DNA of 64,000 nucleotides from Bolinopsis microptera. Taxonomy: Eukaryota > Ctenophora > Tentaculata > Lobata > Bolinopsidae. Of the stretch, positions 11,291 to 25,524 are shown one piece after another. The notes under the pieces are model-generated. The model was given only the letters and a program-made list of their open reading frames with translations. It made no database searches and had not been told where the DNA came from. The first letter of the stretch is position 1, and each line of letters starts with the position of its first letter. A program made the position numbers and the translations under genes. The stretch spans positions 4,581,538 through 4,645,537 of the forward strand of contig NC_087084.1 in NCBI RefSeq assembly GCF_026151205.1. Direction: 5' to 3'.

Positions 11291-13415
11291 CACTGTGATT
11301 CACGTACTTTAGTTCGACAATTAAAATTTTCCAGAAATCACCCCTGTCGAACTTCGGTACGCGCCAAACTAGAGTCAAGTTAGCGTACCTTACTCATATA
11401 GTTCGACAGTCGAACTTTTCATGTCGAACTTCAGTATAGTTCCTGTAGAGACCGTGAGCTGGCTGACTACAATCACTCCATGAGCTGTATCACATTGATT
11501 CCCGTAGGCACGGGTTACACTAGTTATAGTAATAAACGCATAATGTGTTTCGAATTGATTGTTATAGTTTGCGGTACAATAACAAAAGGTGCTCAATGTT
11601 TCTGTCGATAGCTTCTTTTGTTGCAGGTTAAGTGTAAGTTTTAGTAAAGTGTAAGTTTTAGTAAAGTGTAAGTTTTAGTAAAGTGTAAGTTTTAGTAAAG
11701 TGTAAGTGTAAAGTGTAAGTGTAAAGTGTAAGTGTAAAGTGTAAGTGTAAACTGTAAAGTGTAAAGTGTAAGTGTAAAGTGTAAGTGTAAAGTGTAAGTT
11801 TCTTTCTCTTTCGATATGCAAACAATAAAGGCTTCGAGGCCTCGCCTAGGGAATAGATTATTATTACATATTAAATTTGATATTATTCGGAACAGACCGG
11901 CCGTGACTCGAGTCGTGACAACTCTCCGTGAGTCACGTAGTATGTTTAGAGGTCACGAAATCTTTCTCGTCAGTCATGAGATGTGTTTAGGTTCGTGTTT
12001 AGGGTATAATATGAAAGCTCCGCCGTACTGTCCACTCTTTTAGGAACGTTCCACCGTTTTGCCGGTATAATCAATCCAACTAGCCGGGCTCATTAGATGT
12101 GTGTCCCACTTATCAATTTTAATCAGTTCACGAGCAAGTGAAATAAATTTGTCACCTTTTAAGCCGTGTCTCTAGCCTCTTTACACCGTGAGACTTTTAT
12201 ACCGTGACCATTTCTCCGTTTCCCCCTGAGAATCACGGTATAGAGAGTTTCCACTGTTCTAGAATTCAGTCGTATGAAAAAATACTGATATCCCAAATGT
12301 GCACCCCTTACAATAACGCACCCCCAGCTAGGGGACCACTATAACGTCCGAAAATGCATCCCTTAGCACTAAGGGGGAACCGGGTGCCGTGACCCACTTG
12401 CTTTCGTTTCTCTAGACTAACACAATTAAGAATAAGATTATAGAGTATTTGTTTCATTAATCTGGGAATCTAATTTATGAGACGCCAGTGCATATTTCAC
12501 TAAACGATCTAGTAAGTAATCTTTAAAAGTATTAATCACTACAATGGCCGTGCAGTCACAGGGAGGCCGAAGGAAGCTAATATTATTCTAGAAGCTATTT
12601 TAAAGAATAGCTTTGAAACTTTGAAAGTTAGTTTTAATCGTATCAAAAATATCCGTCACAATTAACTGAACTATAGCGGGTTTCTCGAAAAAGTCAAACA
12701 AAATTTCCCATTCAGAATGAGCGATTTGATTAAGTTTCTGTCGCTATTTAGAATGCAGTTAAAATTTGTTTAGAAGGTTTGCACTAATATTAATAATAAC
12801 ATAATTATACCCAATTGATATTATCATCATGAGTGGTGCAAATCCTAATTTTTCAATTTTGTGGTATCAACAGTTAGTTTTTTTATGATTTTAAAATTAA
12901 AAGGTAAGGTGATGAAGACTGCCAATCTGTTGTACAATGTATGTACATGTCCATTTTGTCGAGCTACGAAGCAAAATGGACATGTAAAACATACATGTAA
13001 CAGAGTCGATATATTTTAATGTTGCCATGGGGTGGCAAGTCCCCGTACATCGTGGTCCGGTAGTTTCATTGCGTCCTAATATAATAACGAAAAGATAATT
13101 TAAACGCGGAATAAAATATTCGCTTCCTCGATTTTAAGGTATTAACTTTAAGTTAAGGACAATAGACAAATAATTATATCTATAATATGGGGAGCATATT
13201 GTGAACGCAGCAAAGTTGAGCTCATAATGGCAATATGGGCCCGAGTCAGAGGGCCAATGTTAATAATAATTGTTTAGGCCTCCTAATTTTAACCTGCTAG
13301 AACAGTACAGAGGGTACCCTTAGGCCTAGGGTAGCCACGCGTAAAAGATAATCGGAGCCACGCACAAATTATGGATATTGTGATAAACTTAAACCTAAAC
13401 GAGCTGCGTGAACAA

Positions 13416-13564
13416 ACGAATATAAAGGTTACTGGGAGTCGCTCGGCCTGCCATGTAGCGGAATGGCAGGCCGAGCGACTCCCAGTAACCTTTATATTCG
13501 TACCAGCTCGATAGTAAATCTTAAACATAAACTGTTTATGTTTAAGATTTACTATCGAGCTGGT
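13416..13564. repeat. Double fold-back, unit 2
   Basis: The same two adjacent palindromes as at 3990-4138, with perfect arms. Confidence 0.9.
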
Positions 13565-16164
13565 TTACAATATAATATGAACAATATTAATTTTACCGGG
13601 CGGCGCTCAGCCTGTCGCTCCAACACATCTTCATTGTCTTTATTAACACTCAAGCCTGGGGTCCGCATAAGGTAATAATAATTACAAAGAATATGTGTAC
13701 AGATACACGAGTATTCCATAATACTTGCACTTATCTCCCACCCCAGTATAAACAAAGAATATGTTGAATTATGGTCATTAGTGCTCTGCTCTCGCACAGA
13801 GAGAAAGTGAAAGTGATCTTATTATCTTGCGGTTTAATGGCGTGGAGCGGCAGAGTGAAACTGAAAGCGATCCACAGTATAAGTAAGGATATTTTGTTAA
13901 TCATGTTTCAATAGGCACGTTATGCTATGTGCACAATGTACAGTATTTTCATCCCCAAAGTTTGCTTCAACTAATAAGTGATGAAATACTCTCATTATCG
14001 GCCAGCAAGCTGTTTCGTTTATGTTCACCTTGACCTAACAAGATATGAAAGATAAACAGTATTAAAATACAAAGATGTAAAGCCAAGTTCTTAGTAACCG
14101 TGAGAGAGTATGACGTCACATGAAGGAGTATGACGTCACGTGAACATTTACATAAAATACCTTAAACATAGCTGTCACCCCAAACCAGATCACATGGTTC
14201 CTCATGAAGCCATGTGCATTGTGCAAAGTCCACCGGTCATTGGTACTGGTGGTGCTTATATTGGTAGTGGTACTACTACTATACTGGTAGTGCTTATAGT
14301 TGTGATATAGACTTATTTATCTTTTCATAATTTTTTCAAAGAAAGGGAATTCGTGGTTTGGCTTTGTGTTTGTTAGTGATTTAAATGATAGTAAATTTGA
14401 CGTTCATCCTGTGTACCTATGATAATTAACAGGGGACTGACGGATATTAGTGAGCAGGAGAACTGGTAATCATTCATTCACAATTTAGATACCAAATCAA
14501 CATTCGTGAGTGAAGCACGTCGATCTAATCATCCTCGTTGGCTTATCTGAGTAATCATTATCATCAGGATCGCAGTGACGCTATTTCGTTTTTGTATCAT
14601 TTGTATTTTCCCTGCTGCCATCCTTTTGGATGTTGGATAATGGATAACTACTATGGTACTTTACACTCGTAAGACGTAACCAACAAGATGTTGATCTACG
14701 CTAAGTGCTTACAATTACACTAGAACCATGGTCCATGAGGGTGTTTGAGGTCATGTGAAGGATGCTGATCATCTACGCTTAACTCACAATGACGCTTAGG
14801 AAACCCGCGATTAGCATAAAGATCGCAAGTTGTCGGAGAACAATCTAGAACAATACCAATAACATTAGTCTGTTCTGTGGGAGGAATAAGGGTCTATATT
14901 TTGCTTCACATGCTAGTCCTTTTTGGTGGTTACTTTTTTAGCAAGTTTAGGGAATGGTCCCGTTGCCGTGGATATTTTTGGCTGATTATCTAGCGGTACC
15001 TGTCCACTGGTGGGTATTTACCTGGGGACCTCAGGCTATCATGTTCATAATAGAGATTAGGCGGAATGACAGGCTGAGCGCGGCCCAGTAAGTGGGTATT
15101 CGTTACTGTAAACTATATCCTGCTGAGGAGGAAACAAGGGTCAACATACAGATCGTAGAACAATACAGTAATAACCTCGCCACTGTAAAAGTAGCCTGCT
15201 GTTCACTCGTTTGAGAGTAGGTCGCCTTATTCGAGGACAATCTCTCCTCTATCATAGTAAGGAATATAGACAGGGTTTTATACAGCCACTGTTCGAACGA
15301 TTGCTCAGTGTTCGCTATAATATAGTGTCAAACAAGTTCATTAGTATAAATCAAGGTGCAGATCGTTTGACCTTTTGAATAACCCAAACGCGTTTAGTCT
15401 GTACTAAGGAGTTAGTTCCCAGACTACGATTTTAATATAGTCCCACCTACGATCCTTAGCTGCATGGGATTCAGATTTCAGCACCAGTCTTAATTTCACA
15501 TATGAGTCCAATTCTGTCAGTGGACAGAACTATTTTGTGTGCTTTAATTGTTAAGTTTTTAAAAATATATGAGCTTATATTTAATATTTTTAAGTCGATT
15601 CAAAAATATTTGACTCTCCGTAACAGTTTCCAGATCCAATTAACCGGTCTCCCTTCAAGGTTTGGAATAATGGGTCATACTTTTGTTCACATTTACACAC
15701 TTTCTCGCATTACTCACAGTCAACCGCTCTGACATGGTTAACCACCTTCCTTGTGTTGTTGGTTAACCATTTGAGCGGGATATAAACACCTCATTTCATT
15801 TCAAATACTTATTATGTTGTATTACTATTTTAGATCTTAATTTAATGTCATTTGTATATTATATCCCCACAATCTTTTACTTTTTATTGTTCGTGTTTAT
15901 CATTGACATTATTATGCCATTCATATACGCTGGTTATGTGTAACTATAAATTAAATAAATGTTATTAATGAGAAAAGTAAATAATCGTTTACAAAGAGAT
16001 TTCGGTTTTATTAATAAGTAAACTTGATAAGTGCAGCAGCCGGAAGAAAATACATATAAACTTTGAAATTAACCAGAAAAATGTTTCATGATCATTAAAA
16101 AATTGAAATTATAACACTAAAAGATGATGTCTATTCTAAATATTTTGTTCCTTTCTCGGTCTTC

Positions 16165-18220
16165 TTACATCATATGGAAGAAAACTGCCAAGAGGGGCGC
16201 CAAAACAAACGCTAGAGTTGACGCAGAATTGCATTTGTCGGTGGAGCAGTCGAAACAGGTTTTGTCTTTCTTCGCTGCTTCAGAACACGGTCCACAACCC
16301 TTGTTAGCCACGCTGTAGGTTTTTGCTACCGCTGCACTCCCGGGTCTGAAATATTGGGCGGTTAATTTTTTCAAATAATTCAATACTTTCTAGATTAATA
16401 CTTGATACTTAGTTACCTAAAAAGTGCCAAACTAGATAATAGCAAGGAAGGGGATTGTAATAATGAAACTTAAAGTTGATAAACTACTGTTAATTTACGT
16501 ATGTAAATATGTAATATATGTAGATAGTAAGTGATAACTGATAAGTAAGTGATAAGCAAACAAGTTGATTATTTGTATTTTGGTGTGAATCCTCATTTTC
16601 GTACTTGTTGCATGCGATGGCAGTGGCTTTCTCAGCGTGACAAATTGTCGCTGTTTTGGATGCCACCAATGCTTCTTTTACCAAGCTGTAGTCGTAACAC
16701 TCGAACTTTTTTGCTTCAGCTGAAGATTGATGGGTGTCAGTATTAATATTAACGGGTGATACTCGTAAAATATTTGTTCCAAAGGACCGTCGACGAGTCC
16801 AACTCGGCGCGCGTCCTGGTAGGTTATAAACCTACAAGTAATGTTATAGCTTAAGCTAATCTGGATTCTGGGGAGCACAGAATAATGGGTAGGCTAGGAG
16901 TTTTATGGATTATTGCTGGCAAAACGTCAGCTGGAAAGGGGGGACAATGCCCACCACGCAAAGTGGAGGTGGAGTTAGGGCAAACAGTGACACTATCGTC
17001 AATCGTTGGCGGGGTGGAGGCAGATATGTGTGCCTTGCAAGAGGTGGGGATGGATTTTAACATTCGGTCAGCATAAGACACTTAGAGTCCAGGACTTGAT
17101 AAATGATGATTATAATGATTATAATGAACACTGCAAGGAATAAGTTACTGAGCGGCGATCAGCCTGTCATTCCACCGCATCTTTATTCTTCATATGTTTA
17201 TGAACATTATAGCCTAGGGTCCCCAGGTAAGGAATAATACGAAAGGGAAGCGGGAATGGGGAACATTATTAGAGAGGCGCCAAATTATGTTCCAATTAGC
17301 AAGCAATGATTGACCTGTTCGTTATTTGTTTTTGTTCATTAGACCCTCAACAAACAAATGTCAGATATGCAAAATTTGATATGTATTTTATGTATCAATG
17401 ATCATATAGTTCAAAATTTGATTTATTATGTCTTTTATGTCTCCATTGCAAATTCAGATTTACCTGGAGCTGCTACTTTTACGTTACATCCGGTTTCTGC
17501 TTCGGCAACGCATTGGGCACATGTCGCAGTACTGTCATCAGGGCATGGTCCACACCCGTACTCTTGAGCACTCAGACCTCCGTACTGCGACCAAACGGGA
17601 CTGAGGGAATGATGGATTTTATATTGGTGTATTAAAGTTAGTAATAGTATGCTGATAATTTTTTTTAAATAAATTGCTGTTGTTGTTGTTAATAGTATGC
17701 TGAATGTAAAACATGGAAGGAGTTGGGTTCGATGTGGGTTAGACACCCGTTGAAAGTTACATCAAAGTAGTCAAAATATTGTAAGTTCATTTGTTAACTA
17801 GACATGTGAGATGTGACCATTCATCAATGACTCGAGTGTATCTATTAATTAAAAATATCAAATTATTTAAAAAAAGGAATAGTCAACTCACGATGTACAT
17901 GCGACAACTCCGTCGACGCAGGCCTCGGCAGTGGCGCCATCAGCGCCATTACACTTCATGACTTCCGCCGCTGTGGGTGTTTACTGTTTACGTTGTTTAT
18001 TCTCAAATTTGTATTGTACTATTTATCCTTAAAATCTTCTAATCTTATTTAAACGTAACAACAGTCTGTTCGATTGCATAACAAAGCAGTTGTATTATCA
18101 TACGGTGGCACTCGTTAACAGAAAGAAATTAGCCAAGCACACGATGTTCTATTCTCTAAAAAATAAACATTACTTACAGACAGCTGAGAAGACTCCTATC
18201 AGGATCACGAAAACCTTCAT
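16165..18220 (-). CDS. GPI-anchored two-domain LU-like cell-surface protein, copy 2
   Basis: Exons 18178-18220, 17892-17970, 17464-17600, 16605-16719 and 16165-16345. Splice sites and phases are identical to copy 1 and the product is 184 residues. The signal peptide, both 8-cysteine domains and the GPI tail are intact. Relative to copy 1 residue 27 is Ala, the state shared by copies 3 and 4. An extra stretch around 16495-16520 lengthens the last intron without touching exons. Promoter-proximal and poly(A) regions match copy 1, so it is probably transcribed in the same way. Identity as an LU-family protein is inferred from cysteine spacing, the Cys-Asn domain ends and topology. Confidence 0.82.
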
Positions 18221-20203
18221 TTTTCTGCTTTGACGATACGCTAAAGTGGATTGTTTTATCTTATTATTGCTTTGTTTTACGATATATTAACATATCAATA
18301 TATATACAACATAACATATTGATATATGAACATGTCAATATACAACTTAACATATTGATATTTTGACATATCAAAGTCATTAAAAACTGCTGCATGCTAA
18401 CCGAAATGAATGACTGTAGTTTACAAATAAATTTGTACTAGTTCTAAACTTCAATTACCCATAACAAAGCTTCAATGGCAAAATCAACAGTGTTGACGAG
18501 GACTTATTTCTTCAGACTGAATGGGACAAGCACCACTGAGGGGACTGTTTCCTAAAACAAAACTTAACTGAAGGCATGCCTCGGCCTCTGCATATAAAAT
18601 ATTTTGAATTATGTATGCATAATATAGTCACGTCGGTCGTATGATAATCTCATTATATGCGGAGCCAGTCCACTTAATTGACGTAAGTTAATATCAAGAG
18701 AAACAACGTTCTTTACTTTGACCAAGTTCACGAATCGAGACTATTCCGAAGAATTCCTTGAGTCTAAGTTAAGCAGCAGATTTTTGCAATTTTTGCTATT
18801 TCAGCCTTTAATTATCGTAAACAGCGATGATATCACGATTAGTATGCGACCGGATCGTTAATTTCTAATTTTTATAATCTGGCAGCCCGTGTCCCGTTCA
18901 AGTGCGTACCTATCCTCGTAGCCGACAAAGTTAAGGGTGGCTAGTATGATCGATATACCAAAAGAGTGGAAGGGTGTAAGTATTTTCTCTTTCATTATTC
19001 TACTCTTACTTGTGTTATACTGAGCATTCTGTTTCTGCATTGTGGAAAGCACAAAAACCTTGGACTCGATGTTAAGGATAGAGTAACTCTTATATTGAGT
19101 TTACATTATATGCAATCATTGCTGTTTTATTCGTGAAATATGAAAGTTTGTTGAAAATCAGTGATTTAATGTATAAGTCTCAATTTTGGTCATAAGCGAT
19201 AAAATGAAGTTGCACTTATTCGATCATTGAAAATTTACCTAATTGTGGTAAACAAACTCACAAATACTCGTAATCTACGTAAGGCACAACTAAATTATAA
19301 AAGCAGTTGAGCTGGTAAATACCGAATATTTATAAAAATAAGCAAAGTCACTACATCTATCTTTGAGTTTGACTGGCTGAAAAAGCTTTTCGAAACAAAA
19401 TAAAGTATATCATATTTTAAAAATTAAAACACTGCTTTTGAGATTCTCAAAGGCAGTGTTTATGTCCGTAAAAATCATTTAAACACACTGCACCTATGCT
19501 ATAAGATTGTATCGATGCACAACTGGGCCGCTACGAAGTACGAGCTGTGAGGTATTGACATCGTCAATCAAGCTATAAGAGGACTGTTTGAATATATACA
19601 ACTAGCCTCGATTAAACTGCAATGAACACATTTTAACACCCATAGTCCCATACCTAGTCATCAAATGAGTATAAAATATAATAATAAACTTCTTTCAATA
19701 ATATTTTAATAAACAAACTAAGTTGTAAATTCTATAACTCCCCCAAGTTTTAAACTAATCAATTGAAGCGGACCAGAGTGCAGAGTCGCTGACTATATCA
19801 CCGCAGTATGATGCTACGTTAGCTGTATACTTAGGCACACGGACACTTATAAACTATTGAAAGCTATACGACGCGATAGAATAAATTGTTATATATGTTA
19901 AATACCATATACATATAGCGTATATAATTATATCCATTTTGCACTTAATACTACAGCTTAATGACCAAGCTCAGAGTCCCATGATTACAAAGACAACAAT
20001 TATAATATAGCCCCAATGGGTTAAGCCGTTGATTCATGAGTTTGCAATACAAAAGATGCCCAATCTTTCTGTTTCTGTTAAGAACTTCTTTTATCGTCTG
20101 TAAAGTGTAAGTTTCTTTCTCTTTCGATTTGCAAACTAAAACAATGAAGGCTACGAGGGGAATATATTCTTGTTAAATTTATTATTGTGGGTGATAACCA
20201 AAC

Positions 20204-20885
20204 TTTTAGGAAAGCTCCGCCGTACTGTCCCCTTTAAGGAAAGCTCCAACGTACTGTCCCTTTTAGGAAAGCTCCGCCGTACTGTCCCCTTTTAGGAAAG
20301 CTCCGCCGTACTGTCCCTTTCACTTTCAGGAAAGCTCCGCCATACTGTCCACCCTTTTAGGAAAGCTCCGCCGTACTGTCAACTCTTTTAAGAAAGCTCC
20401 GCCGTACTGTCCACCCTTTTAAAAAAGCTCCGCCGTACCGTCCCTTTTAAGAAAGCTCCGCCGTACTGTCCACACTTTTAGGAAAGCTCCTCCGTACTGT
20501 CCACTCTTTTAGGAAAGCTCCGCCGTACTGTCCCTTTTAAGAAAGCTCCGCCGTACTGTCCACACTTTTAGGAAAGCTCCGCCGTACTGTCCCTATCAGG
20601 AAAGCTCCGACGTACTGTCCACCCTTTTAGGAAAGCTCCGCCGTACTATCCCTTTCAGGAAAGCTCTGCCGTACTGTCCACCCTTTCAGGAAAGCTCCGC
20701 CGTACTGTCCCTTTCAGGAAAGCTCCGCCGTACTGTCCATCCTTTTAGGAAAGCTCCGCCGTACTGTCCCTTTCAGGAAAGCTCCACCGTACTGTCCCTT
20801 TCAGGAAAGCTCCGCCGTACTGTCCCTTTTAGGAAAGCTCCGCCGTACTGTCCACCCTTTTAGGAAAGCTCCGCCGTACTGTCTT
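20204..20885. repeat. Minisatellite GGAAAGCTCCGCCGTACTGTCC, unit 3
   Basis: Same family as in units 1 and 2, with more monomers than unit 1. The following GTAAAGTGTAA array (21226-21432) is also the longest of the four. Confidence 0.95.
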
Positions 20886-21466
20886 CCACTGTGATTCACG
20901 TACTTTAGTTCGACAATTAAAATTTTCTAGAAATCACCCCTGTCGAACTTCGGTACGCGCCAAACTAGAGTCAAGTTAGCGTACCTTACTCATATAGTTC
21001 GACAGTCGAACTTTTCATGTCGAACTTCAGTATAGTTCCTGTAGAGACCGTGAGCTGGCTGACTACAATCACTCCATGAGCTGTATCCCATTGATTCCCG
21101 TAGGCACGGGTTACACTAGTTATAGTAATAAACGCATAATGTGTTTCGAATTGATTGTTATAGTTTGCGGTACAATAACAAAAGGTGCTCAATGTTTCTG
21201 TCGATAGCTTCTTTTGTTGCAGGTTAAGTGTAAGTTTTAGTAAAGTGTAAGTTTTAGTAAAGTGTAAGTTTTAGTAAAGTGTAAGTTTTAGTAAAGTGTA
21301 AGTTTTAGTAAAGTGTAAGTGTAAAGTGTAAGTGTAAAGTGTAAGTGTAAAGTGTAAGTGTAAAGTGTAAGTGTAAACTGTAAAGTGTAAAGTGTAAAGT
21401 GTAAGTGTAAAGTGTAAGTGTAAAGTGTAAGTTTCTTTCTCTTTCGATATGTAAACAATAAAGGCT

Positions 21467-24400
21467 TCGAGGCCTCGCCTAGGGAATAGATTATTATTAC
21501 ATATTAAATTTGATATTATTCGGAACAGACCGGCCGTGACTCGAGTCGTGACAACTCTCCGTGAGTCACGTAGTATGTTTAGAGGTCACGAAATCTTTCT
21601 CGTCAGTCATGAGATGTGTTTAGGGTCGTGTTTAGGGTATAATATGAAAGCTCCGCCGTACTGTCCACTCTTTTAGGAACGTTCCAACGTTTTGCCTTCC
21701 ACAGCTGTACTGTCCAGTTCCCGTAAATACCGTGACCAGTGAGCCGGCGGTATAATCAATCCAACTAGCCGGGCTCATTAGATGTGTGTCCCACTTATCA
21801 ATTTTAATCAGTTCACGAGCAAGTGAAATAAATTTGTCACCTTTTAAGCCGTGTCTCTAGCCTCTTTACACCGTGAGACTTTTATACCGTGACCATTTCT
21901 CCGTTTCCCCTGAGAATCACGGTATAGAGAGTTTCCACTGTTCTAGAATTCAGTCGTATGAAAAAATACTGATATCCCAAATGTGCACCCCTTACAATAA
22001 CGCACCCCCAGCTAGGGGACCACTATAACGTCCGAAAATGCATCCCTTAGCACTAAGGGGGAACCGGGTGCCGTGACCCACTTGCTTTCGTTTCTCTAGA
22101 CCTAAGATGGCAAGTACGTACGGTACGTACCTTTAAATTAGCTGTACGGTACGTACTTAATAAAGTACGCTGAAAGGTACAAAGCTTATTAATCCGTCAA
22201 TATACTGGAAATATTTTGGAGGAGAACTTTTTCTGCTTAAACAGTTGGCCCAAATAGTATTCAGTGTTTTAAGTTCTTCGTCAATTTGTGAGACCAATTT
22301 TAGAGATTACGAGTATATTATGGACAAGCGTAGATTAAGGTTGCGACCTGAGCTAGCTGAAAAGCTGGTGTTCGTATACTGCATTACTGCAACAAAAGGA
22401 TGAAGCTTTGAGTTTAACGATAATTACAAGTAGTAGTAGTGTAGTACCGGTTAAGAGCGATCCGGTACACAAATTTTCCTCTTAAATCTTTTATTGTTTT
22501 AACCACTGTGTTTATTTTCGACTTCTATCTCAAAAAATTATGATGATAATACTAATCAAAAGTTGCAAGTAATTCACTGAAGTTGATTCTAAAAATTTGA
22601 AAAAAATTGTACCTTACAGTGCCTGTACGGTACGTACCTTTAAAAGTAGCTGTACCGTACGTACTTAAAGCCCTGTACCGTACGTACTTGCCATCTTAGC
22701 TCTAGACTAACACAATTAAGAATAAGATTATAGAGTATTTGTTTCATTAATCTGGGAATCTAATTTATGAGACGCCAGTGCTTATTTCACTAAACGATCT
22801 AGTAAGTAATCTTTAAAAGTATTAATCACTACAATGGCCGTGCAGTCATAGGGAGGCCGAAGGAAGCTAATATTATTCTAGAAGCTATTTTAAAGAATAG
22901 CTTTGAAAGTTTGAAAGTTAGTTTTAATCGTATCAAAAATATTCGTCACAATTAACTGAACTATAGCGGGTTTCTCGAAAAAGTCAAAAAAAATTTCCCA
23001 TTCAGAATGAGCGATGTGATTAAGTTTCTGTCGCTATTTAGAATGCAGTTAAAATTTGTTTAGAAGGTTTGCACTAATATTAATAATAATATAATTATAC
23101 CCAATTGATATTATCATCATGAGTGGTGCAAATCCTAATTTTTCAATTTTGTGGTATCAACAGTTAGTTTTTTTATGATTTTAAAATTAAAAGGTAAGGT
23201 GATGAAGACTGCCAATCTGTTGTACAATGTATGTACATGTCCATTTTGTCGAGCTACGAAGCAAAATGGACATGTAAAACATACATGTAACAGAGTCGAT
23301 ATATTTTAATGTTGCCATGGGGTGGCAAGTCTCCGTACATCGTGGTCCGGTAGTTTCATTGCGTCCTAATATAATAACGAAAAGATAATTTAAACGCAGA
23401 ATAAAATATTCGCTTCCTCGATTTTAAGGTATTAACTTTAAGTTAAGGACAATAGACAAATAATTATATCTATAATATGGGGAGCATATTGTGAACGCAG
23501 CAAAGTTGAGCTCATAATGGCAATATGGGCCCGAGTCAGAGGGCCAATGTTAATAATAATTGTTTAGGCCTCCTAATTTTAACCTGCTAGAACAGTACAG
23601 AGGGTACCCTTAGGCCTAGGGTAGCCACGCGTAAAAGATAATCGGAGCCACGCACAAATTATGGATATTGTGATAAACTTAAACCTAAACGAGCTGCGTG
23701 AACAAACGAATATAAAGGTTACTGGGAGTCGCTCGGCCTGCCATGTAGCGGAATGGCAGGCCGAGCGACTACCAGTAACCTTTATATTCGTACCAGCTTC
23801 GAGGCCTCGCCTAGGGAATAGATTATTATTACATATTAAATTTGATATTATTCGGAACAGACCGGCCGTGACTCGAGTCGTGACAACTCTCCGTGAGTCA
23901 CGTAGTATGTTTAGAGGTCACGAAATCTTTCTCGTCAGTCATGAGATGTGTTTAGGGTCGTGTTTAGGGTATAATATGAAAGCTCCGCCGTACTGTCCAC
24001 TCTTTTAGGAACGTTCCAACGTTTTGCCTTCCACAGCTGTACTGTCCAGTTCCCGTAAATACCGTGACCAGTGAGCCGGCGGTATAATCAATCCAACTAG
24101 CCGGGCTCATTAGATGTGTGTCCCACTTATCAATTTTAATCAGTTCACGAGCAAGTGAAATAAATTTGTCACCTTTTAAGCCGTGTCTCTAGCCTCTTTA
24201 CACCGTGAGACTTTTATACCGTGACCATTTCTCCGTTTCCCCTGAGAATCACGGTATAGAGAGTTTCCACTGTTCTAGAATTCAGTCGTATGAAAAAATA
24301 CTGATATCCCAAATGTGCACCCCTTACAATAACGCACCCCCAGCTAGGGGACCACTATAACGTCCGAAAATGCATCCCTTAGCACTAAGGGGGAACCGGG

Positions 24401-25524
24401 TGCCGTGACCCACTTGCTTTCGTTTCTCTAGACTAACACAATTAAGAATAAGATTATAGAGTATTTGTTTCATTAATCTGGGAATCTAATTTATGAGACG
24501 CCAGTGCTTATTTCACTAAACGATCTAGTAAGTAATCTTTAAAAGTATTAATCACTACAATGGCCGTGCAGTCATAGGGAGGCCGAAGGAAGCTAATATT
24601 ATTCTAGAAGCTATTTTAAAGAATAGCTTTGAAAGTTTGAAAGTTAGTTTTAATCGTATCAAAAATATTCGTCACAATTAACTGAACTATAGCGGGTTTC
24701 TCGAAAAAGTCAAAAAAAATTTCCCATTCAGAATGAGCGATGTGATTAAGTTTCTGTCGCTATTTAGAATGCAGTTAAAATTTGTTTAGAAGGTTTGCAC
24801 TAATATTAATAATAATATAATTATACCCAATTGATATTATCATCATGAGTGGTGCAAATCCTAATTTTTCAATTTTGTGGTATCAACAGTTAGTTTTTTT
24901 ATGATTTTAAAATTAAAAGGTAAGGTGATGAAGACTGCCAATCTGTTGTACAATGTATGTACATGTCCATTTTGTCGAGCTACGAAGCAAAATGGACATG
25001 TAAAACATACATGTAACAGAGTCGATATATTTTAATGTTGCCATGGGGTGGCAAGTCTCCGTACATCGTGGTCCGGTAGTTTCATTGCGTCCTAATATAA
25101 TAACGAAAAGATAATTTAAACGCAGAATAAAATATTCGCTTCCTCGATTTTAAGGTATTAACTTTAAGTTAAGGACAATAGACAAATAATTATATCTATA
25201 ATATGGGGAGCATATTGTGAACGCAGCAAAGTTGAGCTCATAATGGCAATATGGGCCCGAGTCAGAGGGCCAATGTTAATAATAATTGTTTAGGCCTCCT
25301 AATTTTAACCTGCTAGAACAGTACAGAGGGTACCCTTAGGCCTAGGGTAGCCACGCGTAAAAGATAATCGGAGCCACGCACAAATTATGGATATTGTGAT
25401 AAACTTAAACCTAAACGAGCTGCGTGAACAAACGAATATAAAGGTTACTGGGAGTCGCTCGGCCTGCCATGTAGCGGAATGGCAGGCCGAGCGACTACCA
25501 GTAACCTTTATATTCGTACCAGCT
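21467..25524. repeat. Internal tandem duplication within unit 3
   Basis: The segment from TCGAGGCCTCGCCTAGGG to the ACCAGCT at the start of palindrome 2 occurs twice in direct order: 21467-23798 and 23799-25524. The copies differ by 606 bp, exactly the MITE plus one 8 bp target copy. The junction shares GCT with both parental ends. Both copies carry a base change in palindrome 1 (GACTACCAG instead of GACTCCCAG) that the other units lack. Confidence 0.92.
22102..22699. mobile_element. 598 bp MITE with CTAAGATGGCAAGTACGTAC ends
   Basis: Terminal inverted repeats begin CTAAGATGGCAAGTACGTAC and end with its complement. Both subterminal regions repeat GTACGGTACGTAC-type words. It is flanked by an 8 bp duplication CTCTAGAC (22094-22101 and 22700-22707). 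Units 1, 2 and 4 and the second copy at 24421 have the empty site with one CTCTAGAC. No coding frame. The 8 bp duplication suggests a hAT- or P-like source, but the termini are not diagnostic. Confidence 0.88.

Larger units (their letters stand above)
9921..19451. repeat. Tandem array unit 2 (shortest full unit)
   Basis: Same order as unit 1, without the hAT derivative. At the hAT target (10000-10014) it reads CTACGAGGCACGAGC, like a repaired excision site. It lacks about 75 bp after the minisatellite monomer near 12060 that the other units keep. Between 10015 and 16164 it holds only repeats: minisatellite, GTAAAGTGTAA array (11627-11801), hairpin (12938-12999) and double fold-back (13416-13564). 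18221-19451 has no gene. Confidence 0.95.

Noticed and set aside
23661-24008. Fused 115-residue frame in unit 3
   Set aside because: Created by the junction of the internal duplication across a palindrome; not present in other units.
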